Assembly: GCA_947044405.1 (NCBI GenBank) | Contig: CAMRHE010000067.1 | Location: 6,391,501-6,455,500, forward strand | Direction of reading: 5' to 3' | From: Leptodactylus fallax | Taxonomy: Eukaryota > Chordata > Amphibia > Anura > Leptodactylidae | DNA: 64,000 nt | Shown here: piece by piece, positions 33,231 to 44,699 of the stretch | How positions within the stretch are numbered: the stretch's first letter is position 1 | How the letters are laid out: each line of letters opens with the position of its first letter | The notes under the pieces: generated by a model | Told to the model about the DNA's origin: nothing | The model's database searches: none | What the model saw: only the letters and a program-made list of their open reading frames with translations | Translations under genes and position numbers: made by a program

Positions 33231-33440
33231 AGTGACATGTCAGAATTTTGATCTATGAAGGTCCTGGTGCTGAGACTTCCACCAATTGCCAAAAGAAGGG
33301 GCAGAAACACACAAATGAGCAACGTGCCCCTTCAGCTGTAATCGGCGAGTGGTCCATGGACTCATAGGCTTTCTGGGGAGCCGCTAGACCACTCTGACAT
33401 AAGGTGGACATAGCTGATCAGGCACAGTGCCCTGGACCAC
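33231..33440. repeat. MITE fragment, CTGAGACTTCCACCAAT family
   Basis: CTGGTGCTGAGACTTCCACCAATTGCC is partly mirrored by CCTGGACCACCACCAATC. Similar strings occur at 38.89 kb (CGCTGAGACCTCCACCAATCC). Confidence 0.5.
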
Positions 33441-33974
33441 CACCAATCAAAACATCAAAACTTTCACAATATGTATTTTAAAAAGTATAAAAAGTTGAAC
33501 AAGTTTTTAAATATGTTGCTTTAGTTATTTTTGCACTGGTCCTAAGTTACAGCTTATTTTAATGGAGTGCTACATTCACAATAATGCTGGTCACTATTGG
33601 AAACAGTCAGCAAGCTTATCAACAGACACATACTTAGCAGCTTAGCACATATGAAGCAGAGGTACAGTTTGTTTTTCATACACTCATTGACAAAAAATAT
33701 CGCAATAAGAAGGAGTTGTAATGGAATGAAACTTTCTGTGTATGAACGTAATGATGATATATGGAAGTGGTTACAATATTAGAGCTAAAGGACAAGTTTA
33801 TTGGGGAAAACTGTACAAATAAGAGGAGCCTCTAGTACTCTGTTGGGACACAAGATGAGATATGGTTGGGGATGGAGGCATACAGGTTCCATATGGTATC
33901 CTGCGGCACATTTGCCCACAGAGGTCTGTAGTACCTGCACACTTGTGTTTGGGATACCAGGAAACTTAAACTCT

Positions 33975-34188
33975 TTAAAGGGGTTGTGCAGGACTTCGAA
34001 AACATGGCTGCTTTCCTCTTCTCAAGAAGTGACATCATGTCCCTTGGTCACATGTCCATGCTGCAGTTCAGTCCCATTCATTTTAATGGGATGGAGATGT
34101 GGCATTGCCCTGTGACCAATGGACATGCTGTCAGTTCCTGAGAAGAAGAAAGCAGCCATGTTTTCGAAATCCTGCACAACCCCTTTAA
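33975..34188. mobile_element. TTAA-flanked MITE with long near-perfect inverted repeats
   Basis: TTAA at 33975-33978 and 34185-34188. The left AGGGGTTGTGCAGGACTTCG, then AAAACATGGCTGCTTTC, and its reverse complement on the right differ by only about one base over some 40. GTCACATGTCCATGC and GCCCTGTGACCAATGGACATG continue the mirror. The most compact intact element of the AGGGGTTGT group here. Confidence 0.93.
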
Positions 34189-34767
34189 TGCTGAACCATA
34201 ATACATACTGTAACTACGGAAAATGATAGATAGATGAATTCTATATAACCATAACATGGTTTTCAAAGATGGACTTGCAGCTGGATGGCCAATACCACTA
34301 AGACCAGCAGATAACATTTATTATATTACATTATTAAATAAAATGTAATGGAATTGTTGTATAGTTTAAAGGAAAGAAAAATATTAAAATATTAAATCAA
34401 TGTCAGATTATTTACTACCACATTTGGCTAAAGGATGAACAGAACATTTTTCATTCATGTGAAAATGAATAATTTCTTTAATGAGGTGAGAATTGTGGGA
34501 AATGTTCTTTGAATTTCTGGGAGCTTTGTAAAAAAATGACAGTATATAGGTGATAATGTATTCTCTGCTCCATATTTTAATGTGTACATTATTAAAGTAA
34601 AACTCCTTTTTTCATGTGAATTCCTAAATGTAAGTGTATTACATGTGTTGCTGCCTAATGTGATCTTTAATACCTGAAGCATGTCATGGTTAGTGCCTGT
34701 AGCTCCTACCAGGAGGATCTGATCAAGTCGGGGATATGTGTACCTTCTCTGTAAGGTTTCGATATGT
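34189..34767. other. No gene recognised
   Basis: AT-rich sequence with short ATTAAA-type strings. Minus-strand frames here have no recognisable motif. Confidence 0.4.
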
Positions 34768-35092
34768 ATACACTGGGAGGAATTTATCATCTAAGCGATA
34801 ATGTGGGGCATCTTTGGTGCAAGGCCCTTTCTTGAGCCACATCCCCCAATCTGCACCTTGTTCGCCACTTTCTGTGAATGTGGGTAGAGCATAGTGGGTC
34901 AGGGCAGGGACACCTCGGCACAACATATTTATATTAACTTGCATCAAAAATACAGGAATTCTACTCCAGTTCCTGACTGGCATAGACTTTCCTTCTGGAG
35001 CACGGGTGTAAGCCTTATTTATTAAGAGCCCGGAGCTTCATGACAATTCAGGCTCGCCATGTGTCAGTCGGGGGTTTATTAAGACTGGCGTA
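34768..35092. repeat. Interspersed repeat: same family as 5098 and 6788, copy 3
   Basis: GGAATTTATCATC, GTGGGTCAGGGCAGGGACAC, CTACTCCAGTTCCTGACTGGCATAGA, CTTATTTATTAAGAGCC and GGGTTTATTAAGACTGGCG match the two other copies in order. Confidence 0.65.
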
Positions 35093-35305
35093 TGAAAAGC
35101 AAGTCTTAAAATATCTGCCCCAGGGTATAAGATGTATTGGGGTGGTGTGCTTGTGCTTGCTCCTTGGTCCTTTATGCGAGATGTTAGACTTTATCTACTT
35201 GGCGATCATTTCTATAGTAAATATGTGCTTAGACATAGGATAATTTACAAAGTAAGTTAAAATGCTAAGATTATGTTTTTAGGGTGTGAAAATCTGTGAA
35301 AAACT

Positions 35306-35560
35306 TAAGGTGCCCACACACTATCAACAGCTGCATATGTATATTCAGTTCAGCTGAGTGTGCATGTGTTTTTAATGGGAACAGGACAGTAAGTTGCAGT
35401 CAGATAGTTTTGTTGGTGGATTACCTCCTAGCGGAACAAAGAATTGGGCATAATAAGAATTTTTTTCAAGTGTCGGGAGTGCCCATACACATGAGATCAT
35501 CTACCAAAATTGGAAGATTTGACCAACTTTTTTCCTATGTGTATGGAAGCCTTTAGAGCT
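35306..35560. mobile_element. MITE, AAGGTGCCCACACAC...TGTGTATGGAAGCC family
   Basis: Left TTAAGGTGCCCACACACTATC and right TCCTATGTGTATGGAAGCCTTTA are inverted partners. CATATGTATATTCAGTTCAGCTGAGTGTGCATGTGTTT inside resembles the repeating unit at 40.6-42.0 kb. Confidence 0.65.
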
Positions 35561-36914
35561 TGGGTTGACCTCTATGTATATGTATATATCTCTGCTATAT
35601 GGATACGATTAAATGTAGGTTCAGCCTTGGTGAAACGACTGTACAGTGATATATTGCATATATAGTACATTCTTGATGTGATCTTCTTACTGAAATTGCT
35701 CCTTTTTCAAGACGGAGAATTCTAATAATAAGGTGGTAAGCCTTGAAGAAATATTAATGTCCCCTCCACCATAAATCTGTACGGGGCTGATGCTCACTGC
35801 AATAAGTAACATAATTTTGCAGACTGATGTGTTGCTAGGGTATACACCACCTATTACTTTGCACAGGTTACTTTGGATGTATCCTAAATAAATAAAAATA
35901 AGGCATATGTCAGTGCCTTGCAGATTTTAAGGGCAATAAATGAGACAAACTATTCATGGTGAATGTATTTTCGAGATCCATGTAGAACAATAACTCTGCT
36001 GCTGTGAAATAAATCAGAATAAATCTGTATGGCGTTAGTTGTGTTCAGTCTTGGCACAGGAGCACATCTTTTTATAGCAAAGACTTGTAAATATTCTGCT
36101 CGCTGACAAAAATGTGTATGCTGAAATCCCATAGGATGGGTGTAAAGATGAAATGCTGCGGTAGTTTACAATGAATGTCAGCTCTAATTGGTCCACAAGA
36201 AGTCCCCTAATCCGATTAGTATGACCATAACACAATGTAATGCTTCTGCGGTATGAGAAGCAGATTTTAACAGTGGCGTGCATGGGCTGATTTTCAGATG
36301 TAATTCCATCACTGGTAATGTACTGTCAAGTCTCGAAGATTTACGGGCAGAGCTCAAGCTACTTAGGTGTTAAGAGTCTCATGGCTTAACTTTAACATTC
36401 ACAATGCTACTATTTCCCTGCTACAAATGTGTGTGATGACCTTTATGTTAATAGTCGGTTCTAAGTGCTGGGACTCAATGAGGATACATTGTAATAGGAA
36501 TATATGTTGTATTTATCTTATTACCCCTATTCCCTATCTTCAGACCCAAATACAACAAGGATGGTTGCATCGACATCAATGGTGGTTGATGGCGGTGATG
36601 CAGTAGTAACATAAAGTCACGTACTTTACACCTCTAGAAGATTTATTATTACTCCTGTAACTCAACACAATGTAAAACTAGACCAGGTAGGTAGAAGATG
36701 AACCAAACTTATTGCAGTGGTGCAATTTTGGTGCATCTTACTAGACAAATTTCCTTACACCACCTTTTGGTTGGCTTATAGTATTTTGCACTAATATTTG
36801 GTGTCTTTTAAGACTTCTTTATGTCACATCCATTTGCTTTTCACTTTTTAAAACTAGGGAGAAGCAAAATGTTCCCAAAACACATAACTTAGTTGCAGTA
36901 TTGGTGGAGTTATC
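35561..36914. other. No gene recognised
   Basis: Read on both strands. Unique-looking sequence without splice-bounded frames. The 80-odd codon frames here have no family motif. Confidence 0.4.
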
Positions 36915-36917
36915 TTA

Positions 36918-37245
36918 GGGTGGGTTCACACTTGCGCCGGAGTCTGGCCGCCGCGAATCCGACTGAAAATCTCGGAAAACTGTATAGTGACTAGATAGGG
37001 AAAGGTTTGCGACGCAAACAGTGAAGCCGGTTCTTTTCGCTGGAAACAAAGTTCTGCCTGTCCAACGGCTTCACGGCACAGAGGGTGTAAGCACACACCC
37101 GCACATTGCTTTAAAAACCCATTCAAGTGAATGGGTTTTTAAGCAATGCGTTGCAAACCTTTCCCTATCCAGTCCCTATTCAGTTTTTCGAGATTTTCAG
37201 TCGGATTTGCGGCAGACAGACTCCGGCGCAAGTGTGAACCCACCC
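36918..37245. mobile_element. PIF/Harbinger-like MITE with TTA target duplications
   Basis: TTA at 36915-36917 and 37246-37248 flanks GGGTGGGTTCACACTTGCGC and its exact reverse complement; the mirror continues through CGGAGTCTG, CCGACTGAAAATCTCG and GGGAAAGGTTTGC. A 3-bp TTA duplication and G-rich ends fit PIF/Harbinger. The centre has its own hairpin AAAAACCCATTCAAGTGAATGGGTTTTT. Frames on both strands are by-products. Confidence 0.88.
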
Positions 37246-37248
37246 TTA

Positions 37249-38820
37249 CTCTAGTACCATGTACCCATAAGTCTTAGAAATTACGATCCCTAATGCATAC
37301 CCACCCCCCCGAACTACCACATGGCATTAATAGTACTGGCGTATACCTCAGCAGCAGAAAGGCCTTTGGGGCCCCTTAGGCACTAGGGCCCAGGTGTGAC
37401 TGCTACATCTGCAGACCCATAAGGAGGTAATGAAGGGTAATGAAAAGCTTATCAGTGCTGCATTGGATAAGCTTACTCACTAATATATAAGCCGATACCC
37501 ATTGGCCCCATTCTTAGCTTTGCAGAATGCAGCGGGGGCCACAAGTCTCCTTCCTCTGTCTCCCCTTCTGATACTCCGACTCTCGGTCATGTGACTGACC
37601 CTGCTCTAATCTATGTACAAGCAGCAGGCGTACAGAGGAGTCAGTGATGCTAAGAGTGGTCTGGAGCGCCAGCAGAAGAGGCTGAACATAGAAACTTTTG
37701 CCCCCCCCCCAGCCGCTGCACTCTGCAAACTAAGAATGGGGGCGATTGGGAACCTGCATATATAGCAATAATTTTATCCATTGATAAGCGTTTTATTTTC
37801 CCACATAACCCCTTAATAGTGCTCCATATGGTTATCTAGTTTAGAAAATCCTTATCATAAACTTTATCAGAATTTTTTTAATAAAAAGGACTACAAAGTG
37901 CATCTCTCCCTCTCTGGAGGACCTGGTATATCCAAGTCTGAGTACTAAAATGTGAACTGTGTAATACTTCATTTCTCCTTTGGTGGCGCTGCAGGGAAAC
38001 TGCTTCTAGTTCCCCCATAGATTACAACTTGTCAGGGGACCCATCTAACCAGAAAAGTGTTTCCCAAATAGGACATGTCCTACCATATTACTTGCTATGT
38101 TGTACGTGTGCCACATATTTTTGGACGTACGACTGCCCTCATTTATACCGCACTAGTGTGTGATATAGCCTATAGGGATCACATACATGTTTATTTCAGG
38201 TTTATATTCTCTATAATGAATGTAATGTCAATGAAAACTGAACCTGGAAATGTACTGTTCTGTGTTAATAATAGAAAAGTCACTAAAATAAAACCTGATT
38301 TGCTTCATTTCATAGATACTATTAAAAAAATAACAATTAAGCTATAAAATAACTTAAAGGGCAACTCCAGCCATTGTTTAGAGAGCACAAAATTTGGATT
38401 AAGGTTTCAAGTTTGCGTGTACCGGGGCAGTAAACCTAATTGGTTGTTATGGGCAGTTTCTCCATAGCAACCAGTTTTGATATATCAGGCCCACTGTCTG
38501 ACAGCTGTCTGATGCATTGTAAGAAGGAAACCAATAAGGGTACAGACTGCCATATTTCTATCTGAGGGTCATCTGCTAAGATAGATCAACCTCGGACCTG
38601 GTTAAGTAAGTAGAATATTATTACTCCAGGCCACTATCATACATACATTTATTGCTACAGATCTGAACCCCTTGGAGTGAACAGTGGGGTGGGGTTTTGT
38701 TTGGGGTTTTTCTCTGTATAATGCCAGGGTGAAACCGGCCCAATACTGTTCCCTATCTGCAAAAATATGGCCCATTAGTTTTTTTTTATGTTTGACTGGA
38801 GTTGCACTTTAGTATTATGA
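37249..38820. other. No gene; repeat fragments
   Basis: 37370-37450 resembles the GGGGCCC repeat fragments at 10.7 kb. 37450-37800 has CTTATCAGTGCTGCATTGGATAAGC and TTATCCATTGATAAGCG, likely inverted ends of one MITE, with ATTGGCCCCATTCTTAGCTTTGCAGAATGCAGCGG mirrored by CCGCTGCACTCTGCAAACTAAGAATGGGG. 38354-38815 begins AAAGGGCAACTCCAGCC and ends GACTGGAGTTGCACTTTA, a further MITE. Confidence 0.55.
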
Positions 38821-38826
38821 CATTCC

Positions 38827-39231
38827 TTAATGGGATATACCATTAAAAGTATTCATCCTCTATCCATAGCATAGAGTATATATACCTGACCGCTGAGACC
38901 TCCACCAATCCTGGTAAAGGGGGTTGGTTTCCCCCCTGATGCAAATTCAGCCTGACCTCCGCCAGGCTGAATATTGCTTGGTGGACAGCGCCCCATTCAC
39001 TTCAATAGCCCAGTGCTGTACTTTGGTTATTTCCAGCACTTCCATTGAAGAGAACGGGCATGCGGGTTCATCCATCTGAGTGACAAGCCTATATTCAGCT
39101 TGGCTGCGGACAGGCTCAAATAGCAATGGGGGGAAAACATTTTCTCGGGATTGGTGGGGGTGTCAGTGGTCAGACCACCATCCTATCCTATAAATAGAGG
39201 ACAAATACTTTTCGCGGCATAACCCCTTTAA
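38827..39231. mobile_element. TTAA-flanked MITE
   Basis: TTAA at 38827-38830 and 39228-39231. Left TGGGATATACC...AAAAGTATTCATCCTCTATCC mirrors right ATAAATAGAGGACAAATACTTTT...GGCATAACCCC. CGCTGAGACCTCCACCAATCC pairs with GGATTGGTGGGGGTGTCAG, and CAGCCTGACCTCCGCCAGGCTGAATATTG with ATATTCAGCTTGGC. Confidence 0.82.
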
Positions 39232-39444
39232 CTTCTGTCTCATCATTGCATAAAGCTACATATCTGCACATCAAATATGTTATTTTCTTTTATTTTGCGC
39301 TGGACAGATGCATTTTAATGACTCATAAATTGCGGTAATTTCAGAGTCGATTTATACATTGCAGAACTGTAATAAACCATGTGATATGGGAAAAAAAAAT
39401 AAGTGACTTATTGATCAACAAAGCTTATTTCTATAGAATGACCT

Positions 39445-39530
39445 GTGTGTGGTTCGCCAGCTATTGCAAAACTACAACTCCCAGCATCCCTGACATATCC
39501 ATTGGTGGGCATGGTGGGAGTTGTAGTATG
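39445..39530. repeat. MITE of the ACTACAACTCCCAGCAT type
   Basis: ACTACAACTCCCAGCAT and its near reverse complement ATGGTGGGAGTTGTAGT lie about 40 bases apart. The motif is widespread in vertebrate DNA transposons. It lies just past the end of PTPRN2. Confidence 0.8.
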
Positions 39531-39699
39531 AAAACAACCGGAGAAACACAAGATTCATGATGTCTGGTATAGGCAATAATGAAATTGGATATGAGATAGC
39601 TTGCAATGAATTACGGCACTCTTATTCTACTGGCATGGGCACAAGTAAAGGGAGGCTTTAATAAGAGACAATAAACAATAACAATGGTGATGTTCAAGC

Positions 39700-39973
39700 A
39701 AGAAACAAAGGAAAAAGACATTTTATTTTTCTCAAGTGAAAAGAAAAGACAGAAGCAATTTTCTGACCAGTTGTGTTTCCCTATATACTATCATTGGGCT
39801 GCTGCGAGCAAATGGCTCATCCAGCAGGGGACAAAAATGTGGACGCCTGTCTCTGTGCGGTTACTATACATGACACACACCAGGTCACAATTTCCAACAA
39901 CGTTTATAGAGATTGATAGGAGAAGAGGGTTGAGGGGAGGATCCCTCGGGTATTCTTTAGATATGTCAAACAC
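39700..39973 (-). other. PTPRN2: Putative PTPRN2 3' untranslated region
   Basis: This is the sequence after the TAA stop, up to a probable cleavage site about 20 bases past the first AATAAA. The length (about 270 bp) is inferred only from signal position. A second hexamer, ATTAAA, lies at 39657-39662 on the minus strand, so a somewhat longer form is possible. I see no transposon in it; an ACTACAACTCCCAGCAT-type MITE begins just beyond, below 39530. Confidence 0.55.
39722..39727 (-). terminator. Probable poly(A) signal AATAAA for PTPRN2
   Basis: AATAAA on the minus strand (TTTATT on plus) lies about 250 bases after the stop codon. It is followed on the minus strand by a T-rich and GT-containing stretch (TTTTTCCTTTGTTTCTTG), as expected of a downstream element. 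It is the first hexamer I see after the stop. Confidence 0.6.
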
Positions 39974-40045
39974 TTATTGTGGAAGGGCCTTTAGTATTGC
40001 GTTCACTTCCTCTGCCACGGCTGTCAGTGCAAACTCAAATTGCTC
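39974..40045 (-). CDS. PTPRN2: PTPRN2 terminal coding exon with stop codon
   Basis: This exon carries 23 codons plus TAA: it begins [16 protein letters not shown] and ends ILKALPQ, the conserved C-terminus of the IA-2 family. The acceptor is TTTCTTCCAG directly before GAG, in phase 0, matching the exact codon end of the exon at 44626. The four exons join without any frame error into 87 complete codons plus the partial first Arg, so this looks like a working gene and not a pseudogene. Overlapping plus-strand reading frames here are antisense shadows. Confidence 0.97.
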   Translation of the reverse strand, partial: EQFEFALTAVAEEVNAILKALPQ

Positions 40046-40602
40046 CTGGAAGAAAAAGAGAAAAGAATAAAATCAGTAAAATCACATTGTGTCTCCAGTT
40101 GTAGCTTCACTAGAACCAGGAAAGAGAATCCTAATCATCACAATATGTTCTTCAATCAGCAGCGAGACATTGCAGGACGCACCATGATTGCCAAGGCACC
40201 ATTCATTATGCATAAGACAATACATTCCCTACAGAAGTGCCGAGATCTGCACATGATTTGCATTCATGATAACAACGCAAGAACTATTCATGATGTACTG
40301 CCTATTCATGCCGAACTGCTGTATAACTATATTTTGAGAAATACATCAGAATTGTTTAGTTGTCACTCTAAAGTTGGCCATAGATGACATAGCTATCTCC
40401 CCAGAGTTATCTCCACTTCTGTGGAACAAAGTGAAATCCAAGTTGCTTGATTCATCTTTACTAGAGATGAGCTACCTGTGCTAAATGGAGTAGAAGATTT
40501 TTGTTGCAAAGTTGCATATACCCTTCCATTTACAATATGTGCTATCTTCCTTACTGACTTACCCATCTTGCTGTGCTAACCCATTGTAAGAATTTTGTTT
40601 AC

Positions 40603-42036
40603 ATGAATCTTTTCTTCATCTAGATCGGCCAGTCGGTTTATTTCTATATCCTACTCCCAAAAAGTAGAGGGGGACAATTTCGGTGGAATAGGATGACTCT
40701 TATGTGCATAAGCGTGTGCTACCTCTCCCCACCTTGACATAAAGGGAAGGTGGTTCGAGCATATCGAAGTTCAACATGCTTGATCCTTTCTTTTCATGAG
40801 ATATAAGCCATCTACAGAGGTGTAGCAGTGGATTATTCCCCTCTCCCTATGAGTGTGTGTGTACTCAGCTGAACTGAGCGTGCATGTGTATGTTGGCAGA
40901 ACGAGCTATTGAAGGTGTAGGGAGAGTGGGAGACAAGATGATTGGAATGCCTGGGGAGTTGATCATGGAGCATACTGGTAATTGTAATTGCCAGTACAAT
41001 ACAAAGTAGGCCAGTTTTATGTATGGAAGAGAAGTATTGCAATTGGAATTACTTGAAGTCCTTAAAAATAATAACATGAAGTCTTTTCTTCATCTAGATT
41101 GGTTAGTTGGTGCATTTCGGTTTCCTACTCCCAACATGAAGTTGGGAACAAATTCGGGGGAAGAAGATGACTATGTTATGTGTTTGAGGATGTGCTGCCT
41201 CACCCCAACAAAGATTATATAGAAGGAAGGATTGGGGATATTGAATATTAGTATGATTGATCTGTTATTTTCATGAGAGATAATCCACCAACAAGTTTAT
41301 TGCTCTCTCCTTATTGAGAACATATGCTTACTCAGCCGAACTGAGTGTGAGGAACAACTGTTGGCTGAAAAAGCTATTGAAGATGTTGGGAGAGCTAAAG
41401 AGTAGGAGACAAGATGGGTGATAACGCTGGGGAGTGGACCACAGAGCATACTGGTAATGGTAATTACCAATACAATACACTAGGTGATTTGTATATATGG
41501 AAGAGAAGTATTCCACTTGGAATCACTTTCAGCTCTTGAAAATAATAACATGAAATCTTTTCTTTATCTAGATCGGCCGGTTGGTACATTTCTGCCTCCT
41601 ACTCCCAACAAGAAGATGGGGATGAATTTGGCAGGACAGGATGACTATCTTATGTGTGAGTATGTGCTGCCTCACCCCAACAAAGATTATGTAGAAGGAA
41701 GGAATTATAAATTTCAACCATCTTGATCTTTTCTTTTCATGGGATATAAGCCACTGACAAAGGTGTGGCAGTGACTTATTCCCCTCTCACTATCAAGAAC
41801 ATAAGTGTACTTGGCTGAATTTGAGCGTACATGTGTATGGTGGAGAAACAACTGTTGGCTGAACAAGCTATTGACGGTATAGGGAGAGCTAAAGAGTGGT
41901 GGACAAGTAGGGTGACAAGCCTAGGGAGTTGACCATGGAACATCCTGGTAACAGTCATTGCCAGTACAATACACAGTAGGCCATTTTTTGCGTATGGAAG
42001 AGAAGTATTGCAATAGGAATCGCTTGCAGTCCTTGA
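40603..42036. repeat. Three tandem copies of a roughly 474-bp unit in the last PTPRN2 intron
   Basis: The anchor TAGATYGG starts at 40621, 41095 and 41569: exactly 474 and 474 apart. Other anchors follow in each copy: CTACTCCCAA, GCTGCCTC or GCTACCTC, CCCAACAAAGATTAT, TCATGAGATATAAGCCA, CCCCTCTC, GGAGTTGA, TGGAAGAGAAGTATT and AAAATAATAACA. The third copy is longer (497 to its last shared anchor). The unit includes CTCAGCTGAACTGAGCGTGCATGTGTATG, which is like part of the MITE at 35306, so the unit probably started from a transposon. Overlapping frames (41019-41222, 41484-41726) are the same region in successive copies and show no domain. Confidence 0.92.
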
Positions 42037-42748
42037 AAATAATAACAATAGCTTATGCTGGCTGTGAACATTATGTTATTGGTGTAGTAATTTGGGTGTC
42101 TGTTTGCCTGGGGACTTCTTCTAATTGGCATTTCTAACCTGATTTTTAATCCTAAGACTTAAAATAATCAAAAAGCCTACAATTTCTTATTTGTATTCTG
42201 CTGGCAAATAGTGCGGTTTGTTTAAATCCATCAAGTCTAATTCTCCTGAGAACACACAGCCCTGGCAAGTAATCAGATACTTAGAATTTACCAGGCATTT
42301 CCATGAGAGATTTGGGCATTGTAACTGTCTGGAAACAGAATGGAAATGTGATTACCACGTAGCCCACAACATGACGGCTGCCCGTGGCTTGTTTACAGAA
42401 TATTTACATTTAATTGGCTTTTTTGTGTCCTTTTCACATTTTTTGTCGTTAATTAACAGAAAAATTCATCATAAAGAAAAGAACATTTTTTGAAATATCA
42501 TTAACGAAAAGGTCAAAAAATGTATTTGGGTCATGTATTATAAATGGGCTGTCATTTCATGTTTACTGTTCACTTTCATCATTTGTGTCTGTACAGTGAC
42601 AAAATCATCAAATCCAACAAATATTTATAGGATATTAGAATTTTTCGCTCTGCAGGGGGCTCTATTCACCATAGAGGCAGTGGATGTGGCTGTCGAGGAG
42701 AGATGGCTGGAGATAGGGGGTTTTGCCATGACTCGCAACGTCACTTTT
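42037..42748 (-). other. PTPRN2: PTPRN2 intron; nothing recognised
   Basis: Unique-looking intronic sequence. The plus frames at 42218-42493 and 42533-42844 have no motif and lie antisense to the gene. Confidence 0.45.
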
Positions 42749-42904
42749 TTAAAGGGGTTTCCTGGGATCAGGATATTGATGGCAATATCAGATCGGCGAG
42801 GGTCTGACTTTCCATCAGCCGCACTCAGACACTCACTGAGCTGATACTGATGGTCTATCCTAACAATAGGACACGAATATTCTTATCCCAGAGAATCCCT
42901 TTAA
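42749..42904. mobile_element. Short TTAA-flanked MITE
   Basis: TTAA at 42749-42752 and 42901-42904. Left AGGGGTTTCCTGGGATCAGGATATTGATGG mirrors right CGAATATTCTTATCCCAGAGAATCCCT, in degraded form, and GATCGGCGAGGGTCTGAC remains from the family's centre. Confidence 0.75.
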
Positions 42905-44625
42905 TGGGCAGTGAAAATCAGTGTGTATTTTCTACATGGTATATAAAATGCAAAAGTGAAGCATCAATTTAGAGATTATGGAATTAACGGGAGCAACCAA
43001 GCGTCACATTTTCCTATCCAACGTGCTTCAGTATGGTAATGTTGGGCAGAACCAAATAGAGGGTTAACTAAAAGGGTTATTCAAGTAGGACAGAGGAGTG
43101 ACCTGCTGATCGGGGGGAGTCCAACTGCCTAAATGTCATATATTTACATATATAAGCTCAACTTTTTATGTAGATTGTATATGTAAGCTATAAAATTGTA
43201 AACACAATTTCTGAGTAGAGATTTTTTGGATGGATATTTTAGATAGCCTGTAGGATGAGCTAGTTTACCTAAGTCCCTACAGTAGTTCTTATACTGTTTA
43301 CATTAAGAATACCAAGATTATTGGCTGATTCTGCCTAAATTGTTGTTGTGTTTGTCAAATTTTCTCTAATATGCATTGGGACCTTAATTCACCTCAGTTT
43401 TCTGTCGTAGAGGTTGTTCATTTTTAGACACAGGAGTGATTTGGAACAAAAATATGCCGCGCAAGTGGGAAATGGATTAAGATTAGCATTGGAAATGGCA
43501 GTCTTAATAAATACCTCCCAGAATATTTAGAAAAGAACATCTATAAACATATGGTGCCCAACATAGCCAGTGGACCTCCATACTAACCATATGGCCCCTA
43601 AGCACTGCAAGAAGTGCACCCATGTGCAAAGGCGTAGCTATAGGGGGTCCAAAGGTAGCAATCACTACTGGGCCCAGAAGCGTGAGGAGGTAAACACCAG
43701 TATTAAAGCTACTACATGATAAGTGGGGGCACCATCACAGATTAGGGGCCAGAAGCTTGAAGTTATGTCTCTGCTCATGTGCCTTAGTTCTTACCCTAAT
43801 TTCTACTTCAATAGTAACATTTTACATGTGCAATTTATTTACAAGAAACCATTACTGTAGCATCTCATCACATGACCGTCCTCATCAAAACATCAAAATT
43901 GCTTAATCTAACACATTTCTTTAAATGGAAGCTAATATAATATCATTCTGAATTCTCATTACTTGTTCTTTGCCTCTTTACGCACATCTATATTATTTGG
44001 AATTTTCATGAGAACTCTAAAAAAAATTCTAAAATTACTGAAACATTAAACCAGTCAAATTTGATATTTTTATGGCCACAGGGCCCTTCTAGATTTGTAA
44101 ATTCTTTCCTCCCCGTGCAGGAAATACTCATAATGGATGAAAAACAGAAATCTGATCCTCAGCTCACTAAAAGTATATTTAATTAGGATTTACTTGAAGT
44201 TGGGAAATTGACTATAATGTAGCGTTTTTTCATTAAGAAACACATTGCATGTGCAAATGAAACAGGGCGGGGGCAGAGATACCCTGAATTAAGAATAGAA
44301 CATTGTAATTTCCTCTCTAGCTGAGCGTACATCCTGTATATCAGACCTTGATCTGCGCTCCTGATTACATCCAAGAAGGTTATTGTTTGTATCTTATTTC
44401 GTATTAATTGTTATGGATTTTTACCTTGGCCCTCGGAGACTTTGTGTAAACAGAGAAAAGAAGCTTCAGATAAATCTTTAGACCTGCTCACTTAAAATGT
44501 ATGCAAAGTAAGCCAGCTAGTCATGCGTGTTAAACTAGGTCAGAATCTGCTTTCCCTTTAACATAGAAACAATTACAGAAGAATCTTTAATATACTTTTT
44601 ATCCCCCCGGTGTTATTGATAGTAC
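42905..44625 (-). other. PTPRN2: PTPRN2 intron; MITE and repeat fragments
   Basis: 43063-43135 (GGGTTAACTAAAAGGGTTATTCAAG...) looks like one end of a TTAA-type MITE. 43620-43770 (GCAAAGGCGTAGCTATAGGGGGTCC...GGGCCCAGAAGC) belongs to the GGGGCCC repeat group. The rest is unassigned. Confidence 0.45.
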
Positions 44626-44699
44626 CTTTGTCTGCACCATTCCTGGTCGCTGGTCTCTCAAGTGCTCCAGGGTAGCAGCAATATCAATCTCTTTAGCAC
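44626..44699 (-). CDS. PTPRN2: PTPRN2 exon: PTP-domain helical segment ([24 protein letters not shown])
   Basis: This 74-bp exon starts with GT, which completes the Gly codon begun at 51509, and then reads 24 codons from [13 protein letters not shown] through [11 protein letters not shown] with no residue left over. The acceptor is TTTGTTGCAG and the donor is [16 protein letters not shown] corresponds to the family's Q-loop motif (QRPGxVQT), which in active PTPs positions the catalytic water. The sequence matches PTPRN2 better than PTPRN, which differs at the Met-Val-Gln-Thr positions. It sits 6.8 kb downstream of the loop exon and 4.6 kb upstream of the terminal exon, within repeat-rich introns. 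Confidence 0.97.

Noticed and set aside
39684..40070. Plus-strand frame of 128 codons
   Set aside because: It runs antisense across the PTPRN2 terminal exon and 3' region and has no domain.
41019..41726. Similar 67-80 codon frames repeated twice, considered as duplicated genes
   Set aside because: The similarity comes from the 474-bp tandem array; the frames have no domain and lie antisense in an intron.
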